This document shows positions 25,123 through 34,232 of a stretch of 64,000 bases of DNA, piece by piece. The position numbers were made by a program, and so were the translations under genes. How positions within the stretch are numbered: position 1 is the stretch's first letter; every line of letters starts with the position of its first letter. The DNA lies in the NCBI RefSeq assembly GCF_036345915.1, contig NZ_CP107785.1, forward strand, positions 682,001-746,000. The letters are read 5' to 3'. The notes below the pieces were generated by a model. That model did not search any database, was not told the DNA's origin, and saw only the letters and a list, made by a program, of their open reading frames with translations. The DNA is from Nocardia sp. NBC_00565 (GTDB lineage: Bacteria; Actinomycetota; Actinomycetes; Mycobacteriales; Mycobacteriaceae).

Positions 25123-25959
25123 GTGAATGATGGTGCGCGGCAGATGACGCCGCAGATGTGGTCGATATCGGCACTGGAGCTGACCGTGCTGTGGCATGCC
25201 ATCGGCAGGGACGTGCTGCCGTACCCGCTGCGGTACCGGCCGACCGAGGACACCGCCGAGGCATACGAGCGTGCCTACAAGGCCTCCGCCTCCGGGGTGC
25301 GGGCGATATTCGACGAGGATATGTACGGTCCGCTGCGGGTGCTGGTCGAACCGGAGGCCAGGATCGAGGTCGCGGGATTCGCCGGTACGCCCCGGGGTGT
25401 GCTGCCACGCGAGGACGCGGACCCGGCCGCGCTGGTGCGTATCCACGCCGCTGTCTCTGGTCGCAGCGCGGTGATCCTGACACAGGAACCGACACCGGAT
25501 CCGAACCGCGGCGGCACCGTGCGGATGGTGCTGGTGGGGGCACATACGGTGGCCCGCCGCGTGCTCGCCGCCCTGCCGGAGGCGCCGCGCGGCACCGGTG
25601 CGGGCTTCGAGATCAACCGCGCCGACCTGGACGGCGACGATGATCGGCCGTTCACCGGGTTCTCCGATGACGCGCCTCGTTCACGGCGCACCGAGGTGGA
25701 GCGGTTTTTCGAACGCCGCCGCACCACGGTCGCGCATATCGCCGTGTACGCGGGCGGCGCGTTCGACAACCGGCCGACGCGCAAGCGCGACTTCCACATC
25801 ATGGACTACCCGGAGGGCCGCTACCGTGTCGGCGCCACCGCCGCCATACACGCCGCCCCGGCCGCCACCGCCGAACTGGGCCCGCACCTGCAAAGCCTGC
25901 TCGACCGAACCTTGCGGGAGTATCGCGAGGACAACGACCCGACCTACGAATACACCTAA
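25123..25959 (+). CDS. espG: EspG-family chaperone of type VII secretion
   Basis: A 278-residue protein of the EspG family, cytosolic chaperones that bind the tip of PE-PPE heterodimers and keep them soluble before export. Recognisable parts are the start WSISALELTVLWHAIGRDVL with PYPL after it, RIHAAVSGRSAVILTQEP in the middle, and DYPEGRYRVG near the end. GTG 25123 lies 25 bases after the PPE-like gene. No ESX core genes (eccB, eccC, eccD, mycP) are in the window, so this is an orphan substrate-chaperone set that must rely on a secretion machine encoded elsewhere. Confidence 0.8.
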   Translation: MNDGARQMTPQMWSISALELTVLWHAIGRDVLPYPLRYRPTEDTAEAYERAYKASASGVRAIFDEDMYGPLRVLVEPEARIEVAGFAGTPRGVLPREDADPAALVRIHAAVSGRSAVILTQEPTPDPNRGGTVRMVLVGAHTVARRVLAALPEAPRGTGAGFEINRADLDGDDDRPFTGFSDDAPRSRRTEVERFFERRRTTVAHIAVYAGGAFDNRPTRKRDFHIMDYPEGRYRVGATAAIHAAPAATAELGPHLQSLLDRTLREYREDNDPTYEYT

Positions 25960-26163
25960 GAGCGTCAGCGTGTCGGTGTCGGCGAGCGCTTCGCCGGTCG
26001 CGGCGATCACCGAACTGATCCACGCCAACGAAACCGCCAGTCACACATAGTGAATGGTTACACACGTGTCTCCGACGGTGCGTAAACCGTTGCAGGAGTC
26101 CTGCCTTCGGTCACATTTGCCAAACTGCGGCAAGTATCGACGCTGTCGGATTTACTTGCTGTT

Positions 26164-27522
26164 ATGTCCTCCAATTCCGCCGCTGTCACCGGGCTGCCCC
26201 CGGTGGTCACAGGCCGCCTCCGTAATACCAAGCGCTTCGTTACCGACCCGATTACATTCCTCTCCGACTCTATGACTCAGCACGGCAACGTGTTTCAGTT
26301 CCAGCTGATCAACGGGAACATGGTCGGGATCACCCATCCGCACCACATCAAGTACATCTTGCAGGAACGCATGGCGAACTTCACCCGCGAGACTCAGATG
26401 TACGACATCATCGAACCGTTCATAGGGCGCGGGCTGGCGTCCATCGCCGACCACAACCGGTGGCGACGCAACCGGCGCCTCGTCCAGCCCGCCTTTCACC
26501 ACAAGAAGATCAATGCGCTCAGCGAGATCATGGTGGCCGAGATCGACTCCATGTGTGACAAATGGGCCGAACATGCGCGAGCCGGCCGGACGATCAACGT
26601 CGGCGAGCAGATGAGCCATCTCACCCTGCGGATCGTGGTGCGGGCGCTGTTCGGATTGGATCCCCAAGGCCCGGAGGTCACCGGCTTTTCCAACGCGACG
26701 CAGCGGTTGAATGCCGAATTGGGGAAGTTCGTGCGGATGCCGTTGGTCCCCTTGAAGTTTCCGACGCCGAGCCACCGACGCTTCTGGCGGGCGATCGCCG
26801 ATATGGATGCCATCGTCTACGCGGTGATCAACAAATTGCGCGACACCGACAGCAGCGGCTTGCTGGCCATGCTCATGAACTCCACGGACGCTGATACCAA
26901 CGAGAACCTCACCGACAGGGAGTTGCGCGACGAGGTCGTCACCATGCTCTTCGCCGGTCACGAGACCAGCTCCTCGGCTCTGACGTCCACCATTTTGCTT
27001 CTGCAATTGCATCCGGAGGTTCGTCAGCGGCTGCGCGATGACGTCGACACCGCATTGCCCGGCGGGCACGCCACCATGACCGACCTGCCCGCGCTGTCGT
27101 ACAGCAAGCAGGTGATGGAGGAGGTGTTGCGGCTCAAACCGCCGGCATGGATGGGACAACGCCGCGCCGACGAGGAAGACGAGATCGGAGGCTACCGCAT
27201 CCCGGCAGGTACTCCGGTGATGTTCAGTTACTATCACGCACACCGGAACCCCGAGTGTTGGGACCAGCCGGACACCTTCGACCCAGACCGCTTCACCGCC
27301 GACGCGGTCGCCGCCCGTGACCGGAACGTGTACCTGCCCTTCGGCGCGGGCGGACACCTCTGCATCGGCAACGCGTTCGCGATGATGGAGATGCAGCTCG
27401 CGCTCTCGACCATCATGCGGCGATTCGAATTGACCATCGAGAACCCGGACCTCACCCCGACTTCCGCGCTAACCCTTAACACCAAGTTCCCGGTTATCGC
27501 TACGCTGACCGAACGGCAATAG
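26164..27522 (+). CDS. Cytochrome P450
   Basis: A complete 452-residue P450 monooxygenase. The I-helix oxygen-binding motif is MLFAGHETSSS (AGxxT), the ExxR pair is EEVLRLKP, and the haem-binding loop is PFGAGGHLCIGNAFAM with the Cys ligand. The sequence is of the type that resembles eukaryotic or CYP102-like P450s more than the typical shorter actinobacterial ones (HETSS and the RNPECW meander region). No ferredoxin or reductase gene is next to it, so electrons must come from elsewhere. ATG 26164 has no clear ribosome site; translation may be leaderless or weak. The substrate cannot be read from the sequence. Confidence 0.92.
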   Translation: MSSNSAAVTGLPPVVTGRLRNTKRFVTDPITFLSDSMTQHGNVFQFQLINGNMVGITHPHHIKYILQERMANFTRETQMYDIIEPFIGRGLASIADHNRWRRNRRLVQPAFHHKKINALSEIMVAEIDSMCDKWAEHARAGRTINVGEQMSHLTLRIVVRALFGLDPQGPEVTGFSNATQRLNAELGKFVRMPLVPLKFPTPSHRRFWRAIADMDAIVYAVINKLRDTDSSGLLAMLMNSTDADTNENLTDRELRDEVVTMLFAGHETSSSALTSTILLLQLHPEVRQRLRDDVDTALPGGHATMTDLPALSYSKQVMEEVLRLKPPAWMGQRRADEEDEIGGYRIPAGTPVMFSYYHAHRNPECWDQPDTFDPDRFTADAVAARDRNVYLPFGAGGHLCIGNAFAMMEMQLALSTIMRRFELTIENPDLTPTSALTLNTKFPVIATLTERQ

Positions 27523-27732
27523 CGCTGCGAACAGTGCGGTTCGAACCGCTGGCGAATCCATGACTTCGATGGACTCGCCGGGGCGGTTCGATGCTGTTGC
27601 CGGGTCTATTTCCATCCCCGGCCGCTTGTGTAGTTCGGTCAGGTCTGATTGCTCGTGCCGCTCGCCATCTGCGGGTTTGCCGAAACCTCGGAGATGAATT
27701 GCGGCGCAATGAGTCTGGTGTGTTGTTCAGAT

Positions 27733-28624
27733 TCAAGCGGTCATCGCAACACTGTCCTGTTGGAGTGAGCCTAGATGATGGTCGAGGACTTCGGCGGGGG
27801 TTCGCCAGCCGAGGGTCAGCCCGGTGGTCGGGGCGGATCGGGGTAGATGCAGCCGGGTTCTTCGTGCGTGGCGGGCGATGCGGCCGGGCAGTGAGAACAG
27901 GTGCAGCCGTTGCGTTTTCGGTTCCCAGCGGCGAGCTTCGTGGTGTGTGAGTGCCAGCATCTGCATCCAGGCGGTGAGGTCGAGCGCGAGCGTGACCAGC
28001 GCAACCCAAATCTGGTTCGCTGCCAAGGATTTGAAGGGCAGGTTACACATCCCGGTGTCCTTACCGGCTTTGATGCGATTCTCGAAGCGAGCCCTGCGGC
28101 GGTGCCGAAGCTCGAGATCGGGCAGTTGCCCGCGGCCGGTGTTGGTGACGAACGCGGTCAACCGCAGCCCGTCGACGTCGGCGAACCGCAGCTGTGCGCC
28201 GGGGTGGGGACGTTCTTTCCGCGCGACCAGCCGCATCCCGGTCGGCCAACCGGAAAGGTCGAGCATGTCGGTGATTTCGGCGACCCACGCGCCCTTGCGC
28301 ATTGCCATCGGCATCGTAGGCGGGGGTCCACACCTTCTTCGGGACCTTGTTCACCGCCTCGACGATGGTGTCGGTAAGGGTGAATCCGAGCGAGTATTGC
28401 GCCCGCCGGGCATGGCAGTAATCGACGAGCTTGTGCGTGCCGCCACCAGCGTCGGTGCGCACCAACACTTTCCGGTCCACTCGCCACGACGCCCGCCACG
28501 GCAACAGCGCTTCGGCGAGGACTGTTTTGTGGTCGGCGGCGGTGTTCGCGCCGGAATGCCGGCGCGCAGCAGGATCGCGGCGGGTTCGCCGGTGCCGTCG
28601 ACGCCGTGGTCGATGAACGCGCAC
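27733..28624 (-). pseudogene. Degenerate IS1380-type transposase
   Basis: The last ~190 codons (from 28314 down) encode the C-terminal part of an IS1380-family transposase, including RARFENRIKAGKDTGM, LPFKSLAANQIWVALV and LHLFSLPGRIARHARR. Upstream the match continues in another frame (GANTAADHKTVLAEALLPW, VPKKVWTPAYDADGN), with frameshifts near 28310 and near 28565, and the start of the gene is missing: homology begins abruptly at about 28624 with AFIDHGVDGTGEPAAILLR. The element therefore has no N-terminus, two frameshifts and cannot be active. No inverted repeats were identified with confidence. Confidence 0.75.
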
Positions 28625-28790
28625 TAGTGAGCTTGCAGCGGCCATTCGAACCACATCGCTGGATGAGAGACAGTCCCGGGAGCGGCGGCCGGACGGGAGC
28701 AGTGGTGGGACGACGGACGACAGCGGCGGTAGCGGTGCTGGCAGGGGTGCTGGTGGTCGCCACTGGGTGTGGGACGACGAACGGGGGGGT
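28625..28790 (+). pseudogene. Chimeric scar: XRE gene end joined to lipoprotein gene start
   Basis: Bases 28625-28680 are a close copy of 22080-22131, the end part of the XRE/DUF5753 gene (shared string ACATCGCTGGATGA). Bases 28690-28790 are a close copy of the region around 22757-22850, the start of the DUF3558 lipoprotein (shared string GGGAGCAGTGGTGGGACGAC and the signal-peptide codons). In the intact locus these pieces are about 650 bases apart, separated by the DUF397 pair. The scar thus records a duplication of such a locus with an internal deletion, next to the truncated end of the IS1380-type transposase. Confidence 0.7.
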
Positions 28791-28861
28791 GTCCCTATGG
28801 TTTTCGTCAAGGTGGAGCGGGGTGCTTGCGGATGTCGGTGAGCTGAGGTGCGGGCTGGTGC

Positions 28862-29230
28862 CTATGGCGGCGGGGTGCAGGTCGTGATGCAGAACGGGTG
28901 GCCTGCTGGATCGAGTAGCACTCGCCAGCGCGGGTCGGGTTGCGTGGGTGCTGGTTTCGCTCCGATCCGGAGCGCGCGCAGCTGGCATTGGTCCAGGTCG
29001 GTGTCCGCGGCTAGGTCGAGGTGGACGATCGAGGTTCCGGGCCAGGATGGTGCCGTGTAGTCGGCGACTTTCTGGGCGATCATGGTGAGCCCGGAAGGGA
29101 TGCGGATCCCGGCGCTGCCGTCGTTGTTCCATAGGAGGCGCCCGCCGAGCAGTTCGATATAGAAACGTGCCAGGGCCTCGGGGTTACCGCAATCCAGGGA
29201 TATCCCGGCCAGTTGTAAGGGCTCTGTCAT
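28862..29230 (-). CDS. VOC-family (glyoxalase-like) protein
   Basis: A 122-residue protein of the vicinal-oxygen-chelate fold: LAGISLDCGNPEALARFYIE at the first beta-alpha unit, VHLDLAADTDLDQ for the second module, and the typical WRVLLDPAGHPFCI ending. Members are dioxygenases, glyoxalases or antibiotic-binding proteins; this short type is usually annotated only as VOC protein. ATG 29230 has AGGAG seven bases upstream, so a longer start at 29287 is rejected. The gene lies between two mobile-element remnants and shares orientation with the IS110 transposase, whose 3' end is 54 bases upstream. Confidence 0.8.
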   Translation of the reverse strand: MTEPLQLAGISLDCGNPEALARFYIELLGGRLLWNNDGSAGIRIPSGLTMIAQKVADYTAPSWPGTSIVHLDLAADTDLDQCQLRALRIGAKPAPTQPDPRWRVLLDPAGHPFCITTCTPPP

Positions 29231-29283
29231 CGACCAACTCCTGTGCTGCTGCCCGGGTGGAATCCGCTCGCGCCATGGTGGCA

Positions 29284-30495
29284 TCACGTCGTCGCTGGTG
29301 CCAGCGTATTTCGGTAGGGCTCTTTGGTTTTGAGCATGGCGTAGAGGACGTCGCAGCGGCGCCGGGCCAGGCAGATGAGGGCGGCGTTGTGTTTCTTGCC
29401 CTCGCCGCGTTTGCGGTCGTAGTAGGTGCGGCTGGCTGGGTCGTGTAGCGCGGCGAACGCGGACAGGAACAAGGCCCGTTTGAGTTTGTGGTTGCCCGAT
29501 CGGGCCGGGTGCTCGCCGCGGATCGAGCTGCCGGAGCGATGGGTGACCGGAGCGATTCCGGCGTAGGAGGCGAGGTGGCCGGCCGAGGCGAAGGCCGAGC
29601 CGTCACCGACCTCGAGCAGAATGCGAGCGCCGGTCCTGACTCCGACGCCGGGCATCGAGGTCAGGACCTTGGCAAGAGGGTGGTCATCGAGCATCTCCTC
29701 GATGTCGGCGGCGACTTGGTGTCGTTGCAGCAGAACATTTTTCAACGAGTTAGCCAGCTTCGGCAGCACGATCTCAGCGGCGTTGGATCCGGGAACTGTG
29801 ACCGTCTGGGCGGGCAGTGCGGCCAGGATTTCCTCGACCAGACGCGCGCCCATGCGAGGTGCGTGTTTGGTCGCGATCGTGGTGAGTTTGCGTCGGCCGG
29901 CGGCGCGGATTCCTTCAGGTCCGCCGCACCGCGACAAGATTTCCAGGACGGCCGGGTGCGCTACTCGTGGGCCGAGGACCCGTTCGAGGGCGGGGTGGAT
30001 GCTGGTGAGCAGGCCTCGGATGCGGTTGCTGGTGCGGGTCGCTTCGCCCGCCAGGTCGTCGTCGAAACCGACGAGGACCCCGAGCTCGGTGAGGGTTTCA
30101 TCGCCGGTGTCGACCCGGCGCAACGTGTGGGGCATGGTGCGGGCCGCGTCGGCGATGATGTGGGCGTCGCGGGCATCGGTCTTGGCTTGACCGGGGTAAA
30201 GGTCAGCGATGCGGCGCATCGACAGCCCGGGCAGATAGGCCACATCGTGGCCGCAAGCGCGGGCGACGGTGACTGGTAGGGCGCCGATGGTGTTGGGCTG
30301 GTCGACCACGATCAGCAGCGGGCCGCGGGTGGCGAGCTGGTCGAACACCGCCCGTAGGCGGGTCTCGTCGTTGGGTAGCGCTTTGTCGAACAACCGCTTC
30401 CCGGCCGGGTCGAGACCGACCGCGTGGTGTTCACCTTTTCCCACGTCAATGCCGCAAAACACGGCATACGCCTGTGTCACTTTGCAGTTCCTCAT
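29284..30495 (-). CDS. IS110-family transposase
   Basis: A 403-residue DEDD transposase. The RuvC-like N-terminal domain has VFCGIDVGKGEHH (first Asp), the second conserved acidic stretch KTDARDAHIIAD, and the C-terminal Transposase_20 domain has SMPGVGVRTGARILLEVGD and AGHLASYAGIAP with the conserved Ser. Length is normal for IS110 (about 400) and the frame is intact, so the protein may be active. I take ATG 30495 as the start; an upstream in-frame codon at 30537 would run into the leader. IS110 elements have no long inverted repeats and are guided by a bridge RNA made from the non-coding left end. Confidence 0.92.
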   Translation of the reverse strand: MRNCKVTQAYAVFCGIDVGKGEHHAVGLDPAGKRLFDKALPNDETRLRAVFDQLATRGPLLIVVDQPNTIGALPVTVARACGHDVAYLPGLSMRRIADLYPGQAKTDARDAHIIADAARTMPHTLRRVDTGDETLTELGVLVGFDDDLAGEATRTSNRIRGLLTSIHPALERVLGPRVAHPAVLEILSRCGGPEGIRAAGRRKLTTIATKHAPRMGARLVEEILAALPAQTVTVPGSNAAEIVLPKLANSLKNVLLQRHQVAADIEEMLDDHPLAKVLTSMPGVGVRTGARILLEVGDGSAFASAGHLASYAGIAPVTHRSGSSIRGEHPARSGNHKLKRALFLSAFAALHDPASRTYYDRKRGEGKKHNAALICLARRRCDVLYAMLKTKEPYRNTLAPATT

Positions 30496-30499
30496 CGCA

Positions 30500-30720
30500 T
30501 CGAAACGCTCCGATACGGTCGCCCGATCTGGCGTCAACGCCCGGCACCCACGTTACGAAGAGACCTACGAGCAGCCCTGTCCCCATCAGCGGTCCGTCGA
30601 CGCCACCAGTACCCGGCGACACCACCCCCCGGATCATGAGTGCGACAGGGGGAAGAAGTCATACCGGGACCGGCGACCGTGAGCCCGTTGGGGCTCACGA
30701 AAAAGGTAACGGGGGGGACC
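30500..30720 (-). ncRNA. Candidate bridge-RNA region of the IS110 element
   Basis: IS110-family elements transcribe a bridge RNA from the non-coding stretch upstream of the transposase (established for IS621). This leader is GC-rich, non-coding and contains a perfect 8-base hairpin at 30679-30698 (GTGAGCCC, loop GTTG, GGGCTCAC) and further G-run/C-run pairing potential near 30625-30655. Loop positions and exact ends cannot be defined by eye. Confidence 0.35.
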
Positions 30721-30740
30721 GCTTCGCAGCGTGGCTGCGG

Positions 30741-31543
30741 GATTGTCGCGCAACCGATTCGGTGATTGCTCCAGATACAGGCTCAGCCAAAGTGATTCCC
30801 GTTAACGGATCGCTGAGCGGCAACCGTCAATGCCGATGGGTTACCAGTTCGATTGCCAGTCAGCGTAATTCCCGTAAGCGGGATCGTTGACCGGTCAAAC
30901 GTTGAATCCGGAAACCGCCGTTTGAGTAGCGAAAATGCGCTATTCCCGCAGAAGATCCTCCAAGGCGTCGATTCCGCGGTTGGCGCGTACCGGCAGCATA
31001 ACTGGTCCGATTACACGGCTGGGAGCACTTGACTCGCGCGCCAGGACGGCACTCAGATCTTCGGTGCCGACTGCTCGACTCGACGTGAGTTAACTAAATA
31101 TTAGCCATGACTGCTGATGTTGCCCGCTCCGTGCGTCAACCCGCGCCGCCGCCATCACGGCGTTCCCGTCCGAGGCTCCTCACGGTCGACCCCAAACCAA
31201 ACTTGTTGAGCTATCAACCCACAGCTAGAAGTCGTGCGAGCGCGGGAAAGGCCCGCAGCAGTCTCGGTTGCCCCTTACCTTGCGCGCGAAAGAGGCGCAC
31301 AATGATTGCGATACACCGGTTTCAGGGTTTGTGATCGACGGGTAGCTGGATGTCCGCTGACAAGCATTCGGACGGGCATCCGCCGTAGTGACAGCGTCCA
31401 TATACAGGGTCGCGGCGCCTGGATTCACTGTTGGCATCGCGGCCGCGCTCCACACCACACTCAACGCCGGGCACCGCGAATGCTGCCTGTAGCGACTACG
31501 GCCGCCCCCGCCAGTTCGGCACTATCAATCGATAGGAAGCGCC
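30741..31543. other. About 800 bases without a recognised gene
   Basis: No convincing gene. An AT-rich patch GAGTTAACTAAATATTAG (about 31086-31103), unusual for this genome, lies directly before ATG 31107. A 75-codon frame starts there; its first ~30 residues (MTADVARSVRQPAPPPSRRS and on) look like a plausible gene start, then the composition decays, so it may be a promoter plus the stump of a truncated gene. Several short inverted repeats occur at 30863-30880 and 30935-30955 without a clear function. Confidence 0.4.
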
Positions 31544-31978
31544 ATGTCAGAGCAGAACAAGGCCGCCGCCAAGCGCGTCTTCGACGCATGGAACATGCGA
31601 GATCTCGATGTATTCGACGAGGTGATTGCGGCTGACTGCATCAACCACGATCCACAGAACCCGTTCGCCGATGTCCATGGTCCCGACGGCTTCAAAAGGC
31701 TCGTGCAGATGTATCTCGCCGCGTTCTCGGATCAACGGTTCTTGCTCAACGAACAGATCGCCGAAGGCGATTTCGTCACTACCCGATGGACGGTGACAGG
31801 CACCAACGACGGCGAGATGATGGGCATGTCCCCGACAGGCAAATCAGCGGTCGTTCAGGTAATCACAATCAATCGCTTCCAGGACGGCAAGATCGTCGAA
31901 AGCTGGGCATGTTGGGACACGCTCGGGATGATGCAGCAACTCGGTGTCGTCCAGTCGGCGCACTCTGCAACAACCTGA
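31544..31978 (+). CDS. SnoaL-like / ester cyclase-type protein
   Basis: A 144-residue protein of the NTF2-like SnoaL group: AKRVFDAWNMRDLDVFDEVI, then CINHDPQNPFADVHGPDGFK, FVTTRWTVTGTNDGEMMGM and a C-terminal RFQDGKIVESWACWDTLGM. SnoaL-type proteins are small cone-shaped enzymes, some of them polyketide cyclases, many uncharacterised. Asp and His residues that line the pocket in the family are present. AGGAAG precedes ATG 31544. It stands alone between mobile-element debris and the toxin-like cassette, so the substrate cannot be guessed. Confidence 0.82.
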   Translation: MSEQNKAAAKRVFDAWNMRDLDVFDEVIAADCINHDPQNPFADVHGPDGFKRLVQMYLAAFSDQRFLLNEQIAEGDFVTTRWTVTGTNDGEMMGMSPTGKSAVVQVITINRFQDGKIVESWACWDTLGMMQQLGVVQSAHSATT

Positions 31979-32271
31979 CAGGGTGATGACAACATCTCAG
32001 TCCTGAGACTGCGACGACGATGCGGTGACCACACACGATTCACCTGGGATGGGCGAGAGTCGCTGCCCTCGTGACGGATTGGAGGCGGTGCGTCGAACTA
32101 GCTCGCTCCGGTAACAGTCGGGGTGAGCCTACTCAGCTCGAGACCGACCGACCTCGACCTGGTTGTGGGCGTGCGGTATTCCAGCACGTGACCGGTGGTT
32201 GACGACCTGATACGTTTGCGAAAACCTGCGGAATCGACGCGGGCGCAAGATGATCGGGTGGTTGGGGCGGA

Positions 32272-32700
32272 ATGGCTGAGGACACCGAAGAGTTGGCCGC
32301 GCGGATCAAGCGGATCAACGAGGCGACCGAACAGGTACGAGGGCGTGCGCGGTCCGCAGACGGCGCTGTCTACATCGAGACCGATGCCCGTGGGGCGATT
32401 ACGGATCTGCGGCTCGCACCCCATGCTGTGGAGCATGGAATGAACCGACTGGCGATGCTCATCGCCGATCGGCATCGGGCGGCGTTTGCGAATGCCGAAG
32501 CCGAGGCGCAGCAGATCTTCACGGAGCTGTCGCAGGAGCAGCCGCGCTTGGACGGCCGGTCCGGTGACACCCGGCGCGAACGGGCGCCGATTTGGGGCTC
32601 GGAGCAGTCGGCCGCGCCGCCGACGTATGTCCCAACGCATCGCCGCGGTGACAGCGGCACTGGCCGTAGTTCGTTTGGCGACCACAAATACGTCGTCTGA
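32272..32700 (+). CDS. YbaB/EbfC-like protein, first gene of a secretion-toxin cassette
   Basis: A 142-residue protein whose first 90 residues match the YbaB/EbfC fold: a long N-terminal helix with INEATEQVRGRARSADGAVY, the strand pair IETDARGAITDLRLAP, and a C-terminal helix FANAEAEAQQIFTELS. YbaB proteins bind DNA as dimers, but in Nocardia and relatives divergent copies often lead type VII secretion cassettes, as here. The tail after residue 95 is polar and disordered. Ten bases separate it from an EspC-like gene, so the four genes 32272-34756 form one operon. Confidence 0.7.
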   Translation: MAEDTEELAARIKRINEATEQVRGRARSADGAVYIETDARGAITDLRLAPHAVEHGMNRLAMLIADRHRAAFANAEAEAQQIFTELSQEQPRLDGRSGDTRRERAPIWGSEQSAAPPTYVPTHRRGDSGTGRSSFGDHKYVV

Positions 32701-32709
32701 GGTCGTGAG

Positions 32710-33009
32710 ATGTTCGAGATCGATCCTGCGCGAGTGCGTGAGCTCGCCAACGGCGTGCGTGGACACGCGACCACCATTGCTGGCAAGGCGCCGATGGCCG
32801 TCCCGGCTCGCGATGAGGCCCGTGCCGCGGCGAAGGGATCGCTGGCGCTGACTCGGGCCGAGGAGACGCTGAAAGCTCTTGATGGAGTGCTGAAATTCCA
32901 TGCTGGACGGTTCAGCGGAATCGGGGATCTCGCGGAGAAAGCGGCGAACGACTTCGAGGACTTGGACCGGCAGCGCGCCATAGAACTCGATCAGGCAGGG
33001 CCGCGATGA
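32710..33009 (+). CDS. EspC-like type VII secretion target
   Basis: A 99-residue helical protein with the layout of EspC/ESX-1-associated proteins (PF10824-like): start MFEIDPARVRELANGVRGHA, a middle Ala/Arg-rich loop and the helix KFHAGRFSGIGDLAEKAAND. Such proteins are co-secreted with larger toxins or act as targeting partners, comparable with LXG or WXG partners. It overlaps the toxin gene by four bases (ATGA), which supports stoichiometric production. Length is typical (about 100). Confidence 0.7.
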   Translation: MFEIDPARVRELANGVRGHATTIAGKAPMAVPARDEARAAAKGSLALTRAEETLKALDGVLKFHAGRFSGIGDLAEKAANDFEDLDRQRAIELDQAGPR

Positions 33010-34232
33010 GTGAAGCGACACCGCTGAGGATCTCGCAGGTACTGGCCTGGAATCTCAACCCAGCCGACGACCTGGCCCTATCCCTTAGTCGGGTAGCCGA
33101 GGAAATCGAAGCGGAAGTCGAAGCTGCCGCCAGCGCGCTCGCGGGCTCGTATGAGTACTTCAACACCGAGTCCGGCGAATCCGCTCGCCAGCGCGCTCAG
33201 GACGACCGCAAAGACGCGCTCACCACCGTCGACATCTACCAAGAACTGTCCGGGGTCATCGCTTCCACGACAGCCGTTTTCGAGGGCATGATTCTCCTGA
33301 TTCGCGCGGCGATCAAGGAGGTGGAGGGCTCCGAATGGGATCTCTTCTACACGGATGACGGCGAGGTGATGTCGTGGAAGTCCAACTGGGAGTGGATGAA
33401 GAAGTACTGGTGGTCACCGGGCACCGCTATCGCGCATAAGGAACTCGAGGAGGCTCGGCTGACCGGTGGGCTGCGCGTCTGCTTGAACCGAATTCAGGAA
33501 GCGGACCTGATGGCAGAGGGAACGATTCAAGGCGTGCTCGAAAAGGTCCCGAATTCGGCCCGGCAGGCCCTCATCGCCATGCCGACCGATACCGAGCTGG
33601 CGAAGATCCTCACCGACTATCAAACGGACGCCACCAAAGAAACTGTGGTGTGGCCAAGCGGCTGGGTCCTCGACATCGTCCGTGGATGGGATCCGACCTT
33701 CAAAGCAGGGGCGATGCCGCGTGAGGAAGCCACTGCGCTGGAAAACTTGATCGGCAAGCATGGGCTCCTCGGCCTCAAGGAGTTCTACGACATCAAGACC
33801 GAGGCGGAGCAAGCCGCGAAGGACCAGTTCCCTGGATTCGATGTGGAGACCCAAGAACGAGTACTTTCCGATGGTCATGGTGATGCGTTCCGGCATGCGT
33901 ATTGGAACGCGCGGATGACTCAAGAATTCGGCGAAGACTGGACTCAAACCTATACGACGGCGCACGAAAAGAGCGGCGGGAATCCGCCGGCTCGTGAGGC
34001 AATGGATTTGTACAACAATAAGCTAGGTCGTGAAATCGCCATCGATAACCGCGACGCAAGTCCGGAACAGTTGCGGACCAAGATTTCGGAGGCCATTCAG
34101 GATGGGCATGCGGTCGTGCTCAAAACGCCAGAGGGGCAATCTCAGCCACAGATAATCTGGAGCAATCAGGTGGGGGTCGCCGAAACCGATATCCAATCAG
34201 GGGTGGGGCTTCCGCTGCCCGGGAAGCGATGA
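33006..34232 (+). CDS. Putative polymorphic toxin with DUF6973-like C-terminal domain
   Basis: A 408-residue protein without a signal peptide. The N-terminal ~200 residues are helical (for example EEIEAEVEAAASALAGSYEY) and suit a type VII secretion domain. The C-terminal domain (about 270-370) carries a conserved-looking His/Asp/Asn motif: DGHGDAFRHAYWNARM, then TAHEKSG and MDLYNNKLGREIA. This pattern (DAxRHAxWNA...HE...MDLxNN) is what I recall for DUF6973-type domains at the ends of bacterial toxins; an enzymatic role, perhaps hydrolytic, is likely, but the reaction is unknown. Partners are the EspC-like gene upstream and a lipoprotein gene downstream, each overlapping by four bases. Confidence 0.6.
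   Translation: MSEATPLRISQVLAWNLNPADDLALSLSRVAEEIEAEVEAAASALAGSYEYFNTESGESARQRAQDDRKDALTTVDIYQELSGVIASTTAVFEGMILLIRAAIKEVEGSEWDLFYTDDGEVMSWKSNWEWMKKYWWSPGTAIAHKELEEARLTGGLRVCLNRIQEADLMAEGTIQGVLEKVPNSARQALIAMPTDTELAKILTDYQTDATKETVVWPSGWVLDIVRGWDPTFKAGAMPREEATALENLIGKHGLLGLKEFYDIKTEAEQAAKDQFPGFDVETQERVLSDGHGDAFRHAYWNARMTQEFGEDWTQTYTTAHEKSGGNPPAREAMDLYNNKLGREIAIDNRDASPEQLRTKISEAIQDGHAVVLKTPEGQSQPQIIWSNQVGVAETDIQSGVGLPLPGKR

Larger units (their letters stand above)
29270..30740 (-). mobile_element. IS110-family insertion sequence (approximate limits)
   Basis: Consists of the transposase gene plus a leader of about 200-250 bases on its 5' side. The ends are estimates: IS110 elements lack terminal inverted repeats, and I have no empty site for comparison. 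On the 3' side the element must end before the ribosome site of the VOC gene (about 29242). Confidence 0.5.

Noticed and set aside
23754..25253. Minus-strand frame of about 500 codons opposite the PPE-like gene
   Set aside because: Arg/His-rich shadow of the Pro/Gly/Ser tail; no start signal or motif.
30679..30698. Hairpin upstream of the IS110 transposase as a terminator
   Set aside because: No T-run follows on either strand in the right place, and it lies in the leader of the element, where bridge-RNA structure is expected.
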